The notes under the pieces were generated by a model. It was not told the origin of the DNA. It saw nothing but the letters and a program-made list of their open reading frames with translations, and searched no databases. A stretch of 64,000 nt of DNA, taken from NCBI GenBank assembly GCA_021613335.1, contig JAJTWR010000308.1:3358501-3422500 (forward strand), written 5' to 3'. The stretch is from Whitmania pigra (taxonomy: Eukaryota > Annelida > Clitellata > Hirudinida > Haemopidae). Positions 1-51,610 of the stretch are shown piece by piece. A program made the position numbers and the translations under genes. The stretch's first letter is position 1. The number at the start of each line of letters is the position of its first letter.

Positions 1-188
1 ATCAAAAACAATGGTCAGTACGAATTAAAAATTCCATTGATGACCATTTTGTACAAATATTATTTTCTTCCGTTTCACGAGTTGTTACATTGCAAAGACA
101 CTTTTATTTTAAGATTTGTTTGCCTGTCGAGGCAAAAAGATATGCGATACATTTCATTTGTTGTCTGCCTCTCACACGAGCACGATAG

Positions 189-16948
<16,760 letters not shown>

Positions 16949-17022
16949 TACTCTTTATTTCCACGCTTTATTAAGAGTTAAATTTTGAGTCATTTTAAAG
17001 TATTTTAAGTGTTAAATGTTTC

Positions 17023-17028
17023 AATAAA
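17023..17028 (+). terminator. HERC2 polyadenylation signal AATAAA
   Basis: AATAAA lies 75 nt after the HERC2 stop. It is the first canonical signal downstream. Confidence 0.7.
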
Positions 17029-17319
17029 ATGTTCCAAATTTCGCCTTTGATTTTGTGGGGTTGTCCACCAATATTAACTGTCAACTGTAATATTACTACA
17101 GCACTTCAGCCCATTCCCATATCATACCATTCACAGCTTCCCTCAAGGCCATAACAAATCAGAATTGGGCCTATCAATGTTGCCATTGCCTCCACAAGAA
17201 AACTAATTTCAACTTGTATGCTCTACAACCCAGCTATGGCAAAATCAATCTCTTCCAAGACTAGCCAACATGATTAACCATTTAATTTTAACAAGTTTAT
17301 TCAAATAAACAGTTTCAGT

Positions 17320-18054
<735 letters not shown>

Positions 18055-18070
18055 GATCGACAAACTTAGC

Positions 18071-18080
18071 GGAAAAGGAA
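18071..18080 (-). promoter_or_regulatory. Candidate 5'TOP tract of RPL23
   Basis: On the minus strand TTCCTTTTCC lies 16 nt upstream of the RPL23 ATG. Ribosomal-protein mRNAs of animals typically start with a C within such a pyrimidine tract, which places them under mTOR/LARP1 control. The exact cap site is inferred. Confidence 0.5.
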
Positions 18081-19804
18081 TAAATAAAACAAAGATTCGA
18101 TGAGGTTAGAATCAAGGCGCATTTCCTTAATTCAAATAAAATTAAATTAATATTAGAAACTAAAATATCTACATACATTTATATATTTTTAATATTTTTA
18201 AAAATAAATTTTAATAAATAACATTTAGAAAAAACGTGTTGGAACGAACCGATTATAATCCAGTTTAAATAAGCGCATTAATTATTTTAAAAAAAATCTT
18301 AGTTTTTTTAAATGTAAAATTGCATTTAATTAAATTGCAAAATTAAAAGATGTAATATTGCAATTGTCTTGCATGCATTACCGTGTATACCACTTAACTA
18401 AAGCAACAATTTCATCACTACTTTGTAGAATGTTTTTTATAAAACATGATAAAGGACAGTCCAAATATATTTTTGAGAAGTAATTTCGGGAAAGGAAGAT
18501 GGCTTTTGAAGCTTGAAACACGAGGACTGACAAACGGAATTGATCGTTTGCTTCCCGTTGCTTGAGAATTTTGGTAAAATATAGCAAAATTCTTCCCTTG
18601 ATAAAAAAATACCCACAGTTATATGTAATTTGTTAAAGGCATCAAAAATAAACGTTAATGCACGCCAACTTTTATTCGTCTGGTTTTTGTTTTTCTCATC
18701 CTTCTCAGATACAGATCATGTTCAGATCGAACACTGGCTAGAGTGGTGCGAGCGATGTGTCTAGAGGTTGTTAAATTGATATTTAATTTCATGGAACACA
18801 AGCAACATAAGCCGACCAGAGAAATGAAGTCATTTATTCGGGTCCTTAAAAAAGCTGGTGTTGCCACATTCTTTGTCAAAAGTAGGTCCGCCTAGAGAGG
18901 GGTGAAGGAAAGTGCACAGGGCCCAGCAATTATTTTGGGACTGCATGGGGTTTTAACTCTTAATTGCTTCTCCATTACAACAGCTTACACAGCTTAGGGA
19001 CCCGTGGCCGATTCACTGATGTATGTAGTTATTTAGTCTTAATTCCAACACTTCAAGAATCATTTACATATATACGCTTATAAAACTTATATTTACTAGT
19101 CATTCATTAACTTGAGTTGGTCAACCTCAATCAAATTCTAAAGAGAAATCAAAACTTTTTGGGTCGCCTGACGCCTCTTAAAGTTGTATTAGGATTTGAA
19201 GGAAAAGGAAATCCCTGTATCTTAGAAAGCGGAGACAGAGAACGAATACACGAAGAAGAAACATATAGGTGTCTCGGATATCCTTCTTTAAGTTGTGTCC
19301 CAAATAGTTGCCAGCCTTGGCAAATCTAGACGGTATTCAAGCCCACTTGCCAGACCAAGTGATAGTGAAAGGAGTTGAAATGAAAAAAAAAGGACTAAAT
19401 GGCGAAGTTCTTTCAGGCAGAGACAGTGAGAATTTTTTGTTGGGTGTGGGGAGCTCCCAGGAATTGTGTTGAACTCCTGACTGGCTGTTGCCCTTTCCTT
19501 TCTTTAGAAAAAGATTGCACGAGGAAGAAATGCATAGGTGTCATCACCCATACTTTCTGGTGTGTCCTAACGAGCTGCTGGCCGCACTAAGCCAGGAGTG
19601 GATAGATGGATGGAGGTCCACCTGCCAGCCAAAGTGATAGTGAAAGTTCTAAATTTTATTCAGAAATAGACGATGAGACTTTTGCCAAAGAATGTGGAAA
19701 CATAACTCTTAAGTATTTTAAGAGCATTAGGTCATTCCCCAAGTATCGGACAATTTTATTTATTATGATGAGTATTGTGAATTATTATGAATTATTAATA
19801 CATG

Positions 19805-19880
19805 GCATCGGTAATTAAGTGATTAAGACTTTCGTTGTGGTGTTGCTCCTTTAGGAGTTCAAATCCCAGCCGCTCGAAGG
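19805..19880 (+). mobile_element. tRNA-like fragment, probably a Leu/Ser-tRNA-derived SINE remnant
   Basis: TAATTAAGTGATTAAGAC resembles a class II tRNA A-box/D-arm, and GGAGTTCAAATCCCAGCC resembles a variable arm plus B-box. Acceptor strands do not pair well, so this is a remnant rather than a tRNA gene. Confidence 0.35.
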
Positions 19881-20601
19881 AGCTTCTATAACTGAAATCT
19901 AACGATTTTATTCAACCAAATGAAAGACTTTAAATAACTTAGATTCATATTTGGAACAGACGTTCGCATTTAAAAAAAGTGTCTCAATTTTTTAAACATG
20001 ATTTATGACACTCCCTGGCTTAAATTTGCCGGAGCGCCAAGTAGAAGCCCAAAATTTTTGTCGGTGGCCTTGGTTTCATTCTTTTTTAAATATACTTTGC
20101 CATTCTAACATCAAGTGAATATTCATGCAGCTCGTTCCGGCACACCTTCATCTAAGATGAAGGAGATCATCTGTTTTTACCCCCAACTTTAAGATTTTAA
20201 TTTTAAAAATAATCAAAGCTAATGCTTAAAACTGTATAAAAGAACGTAATCACTTTTAATTGCAAAGCTTTTTAATTGTGCTTCAAAGCGAAGGAAACTA
20301 AAAGTACGAGTCGTTAAGAGTCTGTGAACCATTTCAATGGGCGCCCGAAGAACATTTGTGTTTATTGCGTCTAACAACGAATGTAAACTCAAAAAACGAC
20401 CTTTTAATTAAATTCTTAATGTTAAAATTATCATTAACTATTAATTTATTAATCAGCTATATTCAGTAGCATACAGTAATATGTGCAGGTGTTTTTCATG
20501 TTTAGAATGTGAAAGTTTTCACTTTTAGCTGAATCACCTGAGATTTAACTTTTAGCTCTCAACTGGAACCAGAAATATAACTTTTTGGTTTATTTTACTC
20601 G

Positions 20602-30134
<9,533 letters not shown>

Positions 30135-30702
30135 ACAACGTCGAGGCTCTTTGTTCAAATTTAAATGTCGCACTTGAAAAAGTAACGTACTCTGTAGATC
30201 ATTACTTTCCTTACAAATTAATGTTTTTTTAGGACATGGTGCAACATTTTCTTGCAAACTACTGTCGTGGTGCGCTCGATGCCATTGCATTTGATCATTT
30301 TCTGCTGGTATTACATGTTGAAACTGCATTGTTTTATCAGCCTCATTTTAGTATTTTGCATCTTTTTATTCAATAAATATTTTTTCTATTATTATCCATT
30401 TATTTATTGAAGGACACTTTTGATAAGCTATGATAATGATTGCACTGAAATTAATTTGAATTGATAAGTGTTTAATAAATTCCAAGTGATTTTACGAGTT
30501 TTCTGTTGTAATAAAAATGACAAAAACATTAATCAACTTTCGTGACCAGCAATTTACAATGATGATGCTTATATAGAAAGGAAGAGAGTCAGAATAGAGC
30601 ACACACCTCATAGTTTTCTCAACTTACATCGACATAGAGCATCATTCACCCAGAACGGGAATGGCACCTTACTTCGATATCTTTTATTATCAGTTCTTAA
30701 AT
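30135..30702. other. Convergent intergenic spacer between NEDD4-like gene and collagen
   Basis: 568 bp between the two stops. It holds the NEDD4-like 3' UTR with AATAAA at 30372 and, just 15 nt below the collagen stop, an AATAAA on the minus strand (30683-30688) that could serve collagen. Nothing else recognised. Confidence 0.6.
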
Positions 30703-41970
<11,268 letters not shown>

Positions 41971-44900
41971 AGCGTACCTAGCCATTGCGAGCGTTACTCG
42001 GATCACGCGGATCCGACGGCAGGTCTGGTTGAAATCTCCTGCGAAGAAAGTACAATCCAGCTAATTTAGCAATATTCCCAGTGAGTTTATTCCAATTTAT
42101 CTCAACATTTATCAATACTTGATCAATAATCCAGTGTCTTACAGTAATTAAAATAATATTTAGTTACAGAATTATTTGTAAATAATAATAATTTGCTGAC
42201 CAGCCGAGGGTACGCGTATAGTCCCCTGTTAATTCGGTCCCTGTATAGCGCGCCAGACTAACAGCCCGCTCAAAAAGAGACACAGCTGTAAGTTGGTTAA
42301 GGAAAAAGAGCTTCGTGTCAAGTCGATGCATGAGACTGCTCTGAATGCCAGCAGCTGCCTCTTGCAAGACTTTTTAGAGAGCTTAAGAGCCCGCCTTGAA
42401 CTTGTTGAGTTAATCATTTCCGAAAGATGCGTCTCGGGCGTGAACGCCTTTAGACACGAAGGTTTGTGCTCAATGTCGTTTGAATTGCTTTCGATCGATT
42501 TACTCGATAGATTGGAAATTCTAAAATTTGAAAATATTATTTGTTTTCCTGATTATCCAAAAGCTGTTTTGGGAACGAGCCAAAAAATTGGAATTAAGCC
42601 ATTGAACTTAATGGTTTAATAATAACCATTCTATGGGATCAGCTTCATATCAAGCCAAATAACGAATAAAGAATGATATATATCTTTGATAATATATATA
42701 TCTTGAAGCTTCATAATAATCACAACTTGCTTCAACTTTCATGATAAAAAAAAGAATTATTCCAAATGGCAAACTATTCAATGTTACGGAAAAAAACAGC
42801 ATTTATAAAAATCATAAATACAAAGCGTAAAAGTAAATTCAACATAAACTTTAAACGAAATAAAAAATTCTAAAAAGTCTACAAATCAAACAAAACTTAT
42901 TTTTTATTTCTATGAAATTCAGTTTTAAAAAAAATTGTGCGTAATTTTAAGAATATCTTGAGAGTTTACAATTTATGGGTTTATAATAAAGAAAATGAAC
43001 TTCATTAGCATAACGAGAATTAACCCTTTTACGTTGCGCGAATGAACATTGACCTTAAAAGCCTAATTAATCCACGACCTACCCCGACTGCAATCTCTAG
43101 TTCCACCGTTTTACATCTTTAAAATTGAATAATGAGAAATCAGGTGGCTTTATATTTCTTTCCATTAACTCGCTTTCCTTCATCATCTCCATCTTATTTT
43201 CAATGTTCTCTTTCAGCAGAAGAAATTTTATATTTCACGAACACATTTTGTTAACGCTTCTTTAAGCAATGTAGCTTTCACAACTATAAACTGCAAAACC
43301 ATTTAGCAGGCAATTTTATTGTATGCGAACGATAAATGTGGTTGCAAGCGGTGGGTTTGCATGTCACATCTACAACTAGATTATGGAGCAAATAAGGCTT
43401 ACTTCCAAAGTACTCAGTTAACCGTAAAAAGATAGTTCCTTTAAGTCAATCATATTTCCTGCACTCATAACCTATTTTTATATGTATTGAGTAATGCTTA
43501 ATCATTAGTTTTAAGTTCTTGGTACTCCTCATCGTAGCCCACCGTCAGGGACTCCCGTTTCTGAAAATATCTATCACAATATGTCATGACATAAATAACA
43601 TTACATAAATAATACCACGTAAATAATATCATCACATAAACATTACTATCACTTAAATAATATCATCACATTAACGTTATTATCGTTATTATTATTATCG
43701 TCTTCGAGAGGTCATCCGGATCTCTGCCCAGGTGACTGAATCTCCCATTGGCTTTATATGTCGCTGCCTTATCGTTCAGGATCCTGCTGAACTTTGGCTT
43801 TCTTTGATCTTCTACTGCCGATATTGTCCGCAGTCCACTGTAGCGGTCATGAAAACTCCAGGTGGATTTACAAAACAGTAATGACAAACGAAGGCTTAGT
43901 TTGTTATTAATCCGCCTTAGAGCTCCGACAGGGTCCCTCAGAGGAGTTTCCCCCGTCTTCAAATGTTTCGGCCCTTTGAATCTTCTTACGTTTTCGGGGG
44001 CGCATTTCGTGATCAGCAGTATGCCCCTGTCGGTCTTTCGAGACCCAATGCTTACCGCCGGTTATGAGAAGCACTCGTTGGCTTTCTTATGCCGGTCACT
44101 GCAGTCTGGAGCGACTACGAAAGCTCTCAATGACTTCTTCTTGTCGCATGCTACCTGATTTTCACCTGCAAACTTTGACTATACGAAGCTCTCTTTGGCC
44201 TTGTTATGTCGATCGCTTCCAGTCCAGTTGCCTATAGAAGTCATGAAAGCTCTTAGTGGCTTCTTAACACTTATACTTAATATATGCAAACTGGGCCTTA
44301 TAATTTCTTTGTAGCGGCAGAAGGAGATTTTCGGAACTCGACCGAGGGCCTATGCGCGATCGTGGTTTGGTCCGCAGTTTACAGTGCTTTTCGGGTCTAT
44401 GGTCGGCCCATTTTTCCCGATAATATCGCGTTTCTCGGCCAATGTCGTTCGGTGGATCATTCACACCGACGGCTTTCTCCGGCTTTAATGAAGTGGCCTC
44501 TTAAGATTTTTTCTGGCTCCTCATGTGCCAGGTCTAGAATGATGCCGCTTCTGGGGCCTCAGACATCCTTGTCATAGCCTTTGTTCTCTATCGGCTTGAC
44601 ATTCCAATCTAAAACATTGAAAAGGGAAGTGATCCTTCGTGTTTTAAAACTTTCCTCATTGTCTGCTGATATTCTTCGACGATATGAATTACGTGCTACT
44701 CATTGATCTTCTACTAAAGATGGATGAATGCTATTGTTTTGGCGTTTAGTTGATTTTTTGTAAAATGATTTTGCCGCTATAGCATCACTAACCGCATTAA
44801 GAAATATGCATAATAACGAAATTAGTAATTATTGCTGTTAATTTTTGGAATGAAATTCATTGTGTTCATCAGAATACATATTGCTTGAGACGCCACATAC

Positions 44901-47370
44901 AATTAAAAAGTTTTAAAAATATTTTATTGGTCTCTCGTCGGCTTGCACTCGTTGCTCGATGTACAATCATTGGTTTCAATTCCAGTAAAGATTTCAAATT
45001 TTATTTATTTTTTATTATTCTAAATAAATAAACGCATTTATTTTAAGCCTGTTATTTGTATTAACGAATACCTATGGCGGCGTAGCTTTACGTGGGATCA
45101 TTTAACTGTCCTGAATCTCTCATGTTTGATCATCCCCTATCATGGAAGAGATCATTAATTTAAGATTTGGAATTGAAAATGAATACGATTTAAAACAAAC
45201 CTATCAACTAAACTTTTCAACTTTATGAAATATAATTAATTGGGTTGAATAATGTACGGACACATTGTAATGCTTGAGTATAATTTTGAAAACTTATAAA
45301 ATTATTTAATTAACATTAATCATAAATAAATTAAAATGTCAAACTTTTCACAACGCAAAACGGCCAACACTGCTGCTAGGATCACCTTATGCGGGTGAAA
45401 GGAGAGGCTGGCAGAGACCGGTATATGAACCCGTGAAGTGTCATTTTGGAGATTTTGATCATTGGTGGAGATGCACCTTCTTTCAGCTGCATCAAACTAC
45501 TTGAATTCACAACTTGTCATCACTTCTGGTCTCTGTAAAAGATGGGGAAACTCGGTTGGCATTCTTGCAGTTCAGATACAAGAGTGAAGCTATCGGACGT
45601 CCGCTGGGTGATGTAAATATAAATAACAACAAGCAAGTATGGGCAGCCGGGTAATATAATGTAAATAAACAAATGTGGCCGGTTGTTGATATATTGATGT
45701 ATTTTCGGATATGGGGATAATCTCAAAGCTAACAAAAATGTCTGAAATATGGTGTACTGAAAGAAATGTGTTTATAAAAACAATTGCAATTATGTTTAGT
45801 TAATTAACAATTTTAACTTTTTGTTAAGTTGCGGTGTCTTTAGCAAAATGTCGATCTTTTGAAGCCGATCCCAGAATATAACTGGAGATTAATAAGACAT
45901 TACGATTATTGACGTCTTCCTTTAAACATTTTAAAAATTAAAAAGAAAATAAGAAATCATCAAAATAAAGTTAACTAGAATCTCAAGCGTAGTTATGTAG
46001 TGACGGCACATCTCTATTTGCGCGCACAGAAACCAAACAAAATTTGAATTAGAAGACGCTTTTTCTCTTTGGGGGTCGTCCACAAAGACGTCCACAATAA
46101 ATCTTAACTGTAATTTTTAATTTGTCACAATTTCTTAGACATCCTCCTCCTCGAGCATGACATACTTTAAGGAGTACCCAAATGTCAATAAAATAATATT
46201 GAAAAAATTAAAATAAAATCATTAAAACATATACATTTCTAAAATTTAAAAATTATTTCGTTTTTATTCAACAAAAATAATTGCCCTCCCCCTTCAGCAT
46301 TAGTATGCTTTAGAAGCGATCCACCATTTGCGGGCGTTTTTATGGATGACCCCTTTTGTCTTAAGGTTGACTCAGACCAAGGGCTAATTTTTTTATGCCT
46401 ATATTTCATGCTGAGAATTAAATCCATATCCTTGTTTTTTTTCAGATCGATTCTGTTGAGTTTATCGTAATCGAGACAATAGGAGATCGAGAGTATAGTG
46501 TGTTTAAAAGTGAACAATATTGAAATGAATATATTAGCGTAAAATTGCGTTCAAATTCTTTTAATACTACATTCTAAAGTACAAGTACTACATTTAAATA
46601 TCACCGATGACTTGGAGACAAACATGTCTGAAGTTGAAATTCTAACTGCATATATTTAGCAAGATATTAATAAAAATGTGTTTAAAACAAACATTCATTT
46701 TCGTTTAAGAATAATTTTATAAATTTATAGGTAATTACAATCTAACTAATATTATAATCACAGAAAAAAACTTTTGAACTTCATATTTAGAAAGATATAA
46801 CAAATGATCTGCAACACTGCATAAAAGTGCCTAAAATCTCGACTTCAACCAATTTTAGAAAGCCCATTCTGTTACACATGTTAGAATATGAAGTTTTCTT
46901 TCATATTCTGCAATTTGAACTTCCAATTTAAATTCGTTTGAGAGATATTCACGATAAAGTAGTGAATAGCGAAACTTGCACGACTTGATATTTCAAATCT
47001 ACTAATGAGCGACATAAACCTTGGAGACATTTTCATAATCTGGTTTATAATAAAAATAATAATATTTTCAAATAGCATGAAATAATAGAGTCTCACAAAA
47101 CAATAATTTTATGTACACATTTAATCGGCAAAATAACGGGCTTATTATTGGCTATGTTGTAGCTACATTGCCAAGTTTTAAAAATGTTATTTTAAACATT
47201 ATTTTTAACGTAAAAGACTTTTAAAACAAGAAAGGTTTTCCGTTATAGCAAACCTACTTTTTCCAGGATTTCATTGAAATGGGTTTATTCGTTCCGCATA
47301 ATTAATGCGAATCTTAGCCTAAACTCAAAATTTTTAGTTGATTCAATTTATTATTATTAATTACAAATCA
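41971..47370. other. Gene-poor region upstream of collagen
   Basis: Mostly AT-rich DNA with no convincing gene. An open frame at 42293-42619 (+) contains LLQDFLESLRARLELVELII and no recognisable domain; it has no good start and may be a lone exon or chance. A GC-richer block at 43660-44640 holds diverged internally repeated modules (AGTC...GTCATGAAAGCTC...GGCTTCTT-type) and overlapping open frames on both strands; I read it as an unclassified repeat. The collagen promoter should lie just above 41970, but no core motif is clear. Confidence 0.45.
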
Positions 47371-47389
47371 AAAATATTAATAAAATTAT

Positions 47390-47815
<426 letters not shown>

Positions 47816-48171
47816 ACCAACCCAAATTTTTTTTTTGATTTTTACTTCAATGAATAAACAATCACTTTCATTTTAAGGTTCCAATTGTTGCCGTTCATTG
47901 AAATTTGTAACAAATAATATACTTTTTATGCTCGTTTGTGATTGGTTACAAAATTATTTTTTATTCTGCGACACGTATGAAAGAATCTTTACATAATTGT
48001 TAAACTGTGAATTTTACTGTTAACGAAAATGAGAAAATTTATGATTATGTCAATGAAAAATGAAGAAACAAATGACTATAGAACGTGGTAAAACTGACTA
48101 CTATTTGACAATGGAAGAGTAGTGACAACACATCTCCGCTATCACGTGTATAGTATAAAAATAATTCAAAT

Positions 48172-49400
48172 TTGAAATAAGGCTGTTTTCCGAGGTTTTT
48201 GAGCGTTAATAACCAGAAAAATAAGTGTCTGATGGCAAAGGCCTCTCCAACTTGATAAAGATATGTTAAATCTCTTTAAAATGAGACCTTTGTCGAAATA
48301 TTTAGTTAAGTTTAAGTTACGGTTTTTTGCATTTGAAATGAGGCTGTTTTCCGAGATAGTGAGTACAATTTGAGCCATAATAACCTGAAAAATAAGTGTC
48401 TGATGGCAAAGGGCTTGCTAAAGCGATAAAGATAATTTAAATCTCTTTAATATGAGACCTTTGTCGAAAAATTTAGTTAAGTCTATGTTACGGTTTTTTG
48501 CATTTGAAATGAGGCTGTCTTCCGAGGCAGTTCGTAAAATTAGTGCGTAAACTTTGAGCGTTAATAAACCTGAAAAATAAGTGTCTGATGGCAAAGGCCT
48601 CTCCAACTTGATAAAGATAGGTTAAATTTCTTTAGAATGAGACCTTTGTCGAAATATTTAGTTAAGTTTAAGTTACGGTTAATTGCATTTGAAATGAGGC
48701 TGTTTTCCGAGGTAGTGAGTACAATTTGAGCCTCAATAACCTGAAAAATAAGTGTCTGATGGCAAAGTCTTTGGAAATTTAAAAAATGGGATTAAATATC
48801 TTTAAAATGAGACCTTTGTCAAAACATTTGGTTAAGTCTAAGTTACGGTTTTATGCATTTGAAACGAGTCTGTTTTCTTATATAATGCGTAAAGTTTGAG
48901 CTTCAATAACCTAAAAAATAAGTGTCTGACGGCAAAGTGGTTAGAAATATGAGAAAGATAGATGCTATGTCTTCAAAATGAGAATTTACTCAAAAAATAT
49001 AGTTTAGTCTAAGTGACAGTTTTTTGCAGTTGAATTAAGGCTGTTTTTCTAGGCTGATTTTAGTGCGTGATGTTTGAGCATAAATATCTTGAAAATTATA
49101 GGTTTTTACGCAAAGAGCTTGCTAATGTGATAAAGTTGGAATATATCTCTTTAGAATGAGATCTTATTCGAAAAACATTGTTAAGTGCAAGCGACGGTTA
49201 ATTGCTCTTGAATTAAGGCTGTTTTTCTAGGCTGATTTTAGTGCGTGATGTTTGAGCATAAATATCTTGAAAATTATAGGTTTTTACGCAAAGAGCTTGC
49301 TAATGTGATAAAGTTGGAATATATCTCTTTAGAATGAGATCTTAGTCGACAAATTTAGTTAGGTGCAAGCGACGGTTAATTGCTCTTGAATTAAGCTGTT
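48172..49400 (+). repeat. Satellite-like tandem array, units of about 171-185 bp
   Basis: Seven diverged head-to-tail units. The landmark GTGTCTGATGGCAAAG ends at 48240, 48411, 48596, 48767 and 48938, with its degenerate equivalents at 49115 and 49293, so spacings are 171, 185, 171, 171, 177 and 178 bp. Other shared blocks are GAGGCTGTTTTCCGAGG, AATGAGACCTTTGTCGAAA and GTTAAGTCTAAGTTACGG. The last two units are almost identical. The array abuts the first exon of the desaturase pseudogene. Confidence 0.92.
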
Positions 49401-49534
49401 TTAGTGTCTGATAGCGTTTTGAACGTCCGATAGCTTCACGGGAGTGTTCAGATGATCTTAGAGATTATTCTTTGGCAGAAGTATCTCAGCATTGCGAACG
49501 AAACGATAGATGGATTATAATTGATGACTTTGTT

Positions 49535-50112
49535 GGTAAAACCGTTCGAGACGGACGCACACATTTTAATGAGATGCTAAGAAAAAATAAAGCTCCACCT
49601 CTAAACAAATTAAACTCCGCCTAAAATGAGTAAAAGTGAATCTTTTATCCGCAATATATATTAAGTCATTTACATAAAAGTCTCTAATAAAGTTTTATTA
49701 TAATTTTGGAAATACTTGACGTCTGACATTAGCAATCGAGTGTTTAAAATTTACGCTTTGCCTTACCCTAACCCCTAACCCTACTCTATCCCCTAATCCT
49801 AACCCTACCCTAACCCCTAACCCTACCCTATCCCCTAATCCTAACCCTACCCTAACCCCTAACCCTACCATATCCCCTAACCCTACCCTATCCCCTAATC
49901 TTAACCCTAACCCTACCCTAACACTTGAGCGGATCTATTCGGATCCTAAATATGCAGACCGATTTTCCCCAAAAAGAGATATACCTAAAAATATTACGGA
50001 TCAAAGATTTACTTTTACTCATTTTAGGCGGAGCTTAATTTGTTTTGGGTGGAGCTTCATTAAAGTAGAGCATCTCATTAAAATGTGTGCGTCCGTCTCG
50101 AACGGTTTTACC
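49535..50112. mobile_element. 578-bp long-TIR DNA transposon with 9-bp target duplication, inserted in a coding exon
   Basis: Flanked by GACTTTGTT at 49526-49534 and 50113-50121. Both ends begin GGTAAAACCGTTCGAGACGG read inward. Perfect terminal inverted repeats extend 44 bp and continue imperfectly to about 120 bp (shared AATGAGTAAAAGT near both inner ends). No coding capacity. The 9-bp duplication with long TIRs suggests a Mutator-like (or Merlin-like) non-autonomous element. Its interior holds telomere-like repeats. Removing the element and one duplication restores a perfect cytochrome b5 reading frame. Confidence 0.95.
49762..49921 (+). repeat. Interstitial telomere-like array (CCCTAA variants) inside the TIR element
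   Basis: About 160 bp of CCCTAA, CCCCTAA, CCCTAC and CCCTAT repeats, the complement of TTAGGG with degenerate units. A higher-order period of roughly 50 bp is visible (CTAACCCTACCCTAACCCCT recurs). Confidence 0.95.
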
Positions 50113-51399
50113 GACTTTGTTTTGGATGTGTCAAGCTGGGCTAGGAAACATCCAGGAGGAGAAAAAATAATATCGAGTTATGCCGGTCAAAATGCATCGG
50201 TTAAAGTTATTATATTTTGTGTTTGTGCCAAAGTGTTAAAATGAAATTTTATTGCATTTTTGAAACAGGAAGCGTGGTATGCATTTCATATAAACAAGCC
50301 TTTAGTTGGGAAGTACATGAAATCACTGATCATTGGTAAACTTAAAAAGAATGTTGGACCTGATCTTAGTTCTGCCAAAGTTTGAAAGTGAAAAAATAGA
50401 AATAAATGAAATCTTTAAAAATGAATGTTTATATAAAAAATTGTCAGGAAGGCTTGTTAAAAGATTTTAGAGACATCAGAAAGTCTGCCGAGGATGCCGG
50501 ACTCTTCCGGCCATGCAAGACATTTTATGCTTTTGTAATGGCCCATATTTTAATGTTTGAATTTCTTGGATGGTTGATAATGCATCAATTTGGAATTAGC
50601 TGGGTTCCCTATATCACAGCATCTTGCTTTCTGACAATTGCACAGGTTTTTTGCTTATATTACATTTAGCTGTTTGGTCTCTAAAACATTCAAAATAGAA
50701 ATATTTGAGTTGCATTAGGTTTTAAATTTGAGGATGTGTATAAATTTTGATGCATAATTTGTATTTGTACTTATAAATATACATGACATTGGTGGATTTG
50801 CAAAATATTTGCAAATTAGCTTATATTGCCAACTTACGGATTAACAAAACGCTTGTTGATGTTTGAAAGTTAAGGCACTTAACTTAATAATAATAATAAT
50901 GATAATAATAGTTAATTTGTAAGGTGCCATATATATATATAGATGACATAGAGTCAGAGGTGCCTAAAAGTTAATTGATTTGTTATCAGTTTATATATTG
51001 TTATCAAAATGATGCATACTCATCAGTTTTGTTAATTTATGTGGTATGGATGCAACCTAACATTTTAACATAATTTCACTTCAGTGACTAAGTGCATGCA
51101 CAAAGCATTACATTACATTATACATGTAATTTGTAAAACATATAAACGTATAAACTTTTAGATACAGGCAGGTTGGGCTCAGCATGATTATGGACATTTG
51201 TCTGTGTTTTGGAATTCCAATCTGAATCACTTCACTCAGACTTTTATGGTTAATGAGAAGCCATTGAAATCAAATTGATTGCAAAACAATGAATCAGTTT
51301 ATTATAGTTTGGTAAAGTAAGTTTAATCACAATTAATTTACAACCCTTATTCTCAGGCTTATGGTTCTATGAAATGAGCTAATTTCATTACTATTATTA

Positions 51400-51610
51400 T
51401 GATCATGATAATCATTATTATTGTATCGGTGGAACGGACTTCCACCCTCATGAGTCCAACCATCTCCGAAGCTCTTAAAGCCTCACCTGAAGACTCACCT
51501 CTTCGGGTCTTCATTGGACAGCGAAAGCACAAAGCAGCTTTGACGCTATGCATAAGGCGCATTGCAAATTGATTACCATTATGTCATTGTTATTATTATA
51601 AAATTACATG
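51400..51610 (+). mobile_element. Degenerate LINE-like 3' fragment in the desaturase pseudogene
   Basis: GAAGCTCTTAAAGCCTCACCTGAAGACTCACCTCTTC translates in one frame to a KLLKPHLKTHLF-like string typical of non-LTR retrotransposon C-termini, and is followed by ATTGTTATTATTAT. It sits exactly where the missing second-His-box exon would be. Confidence 0.4.

Larger units (their letters stand above)
18055..20601. other. Intergenic region between RPL23 and the NEDD4-like gene
   Basis: About 2.5 kb between divergent genes. It contains the RPL23 upstream region and two minus-strand open stretches (18655-18879 and 18378-18587) that I cannot assign. The second could start as an exon after the AG near 18600, but no family is recognisable. 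A diverged direct duplication lies at about 19190-19380 and 19470-19650, sharing GAAGAAA...ATAGGTGTC and AGTGATAGTGAAAG. A tRNA-like fragment lies at 19805-19880. No convincing gene. Confidence 0.5.

Noticed and set aside
18378..18879. Two minus-strand open frames that could form a two-exon gene
   Set aside because: No recognisable domain; the donor between them is weak and codon use is not distinctive. Left as an unassigned possibility in the intergenic entry.
42293..42619. 108-codon plus-strand open frame upstream of collagen
   Set aside because: No clear start, no domain, no partner exons found.
43862..44577. Two open frames of about 98 codons on the plus strand
   Set aside because: They overlap open frames on the other strand in a repeat-like GC-richer block, which favours chance.
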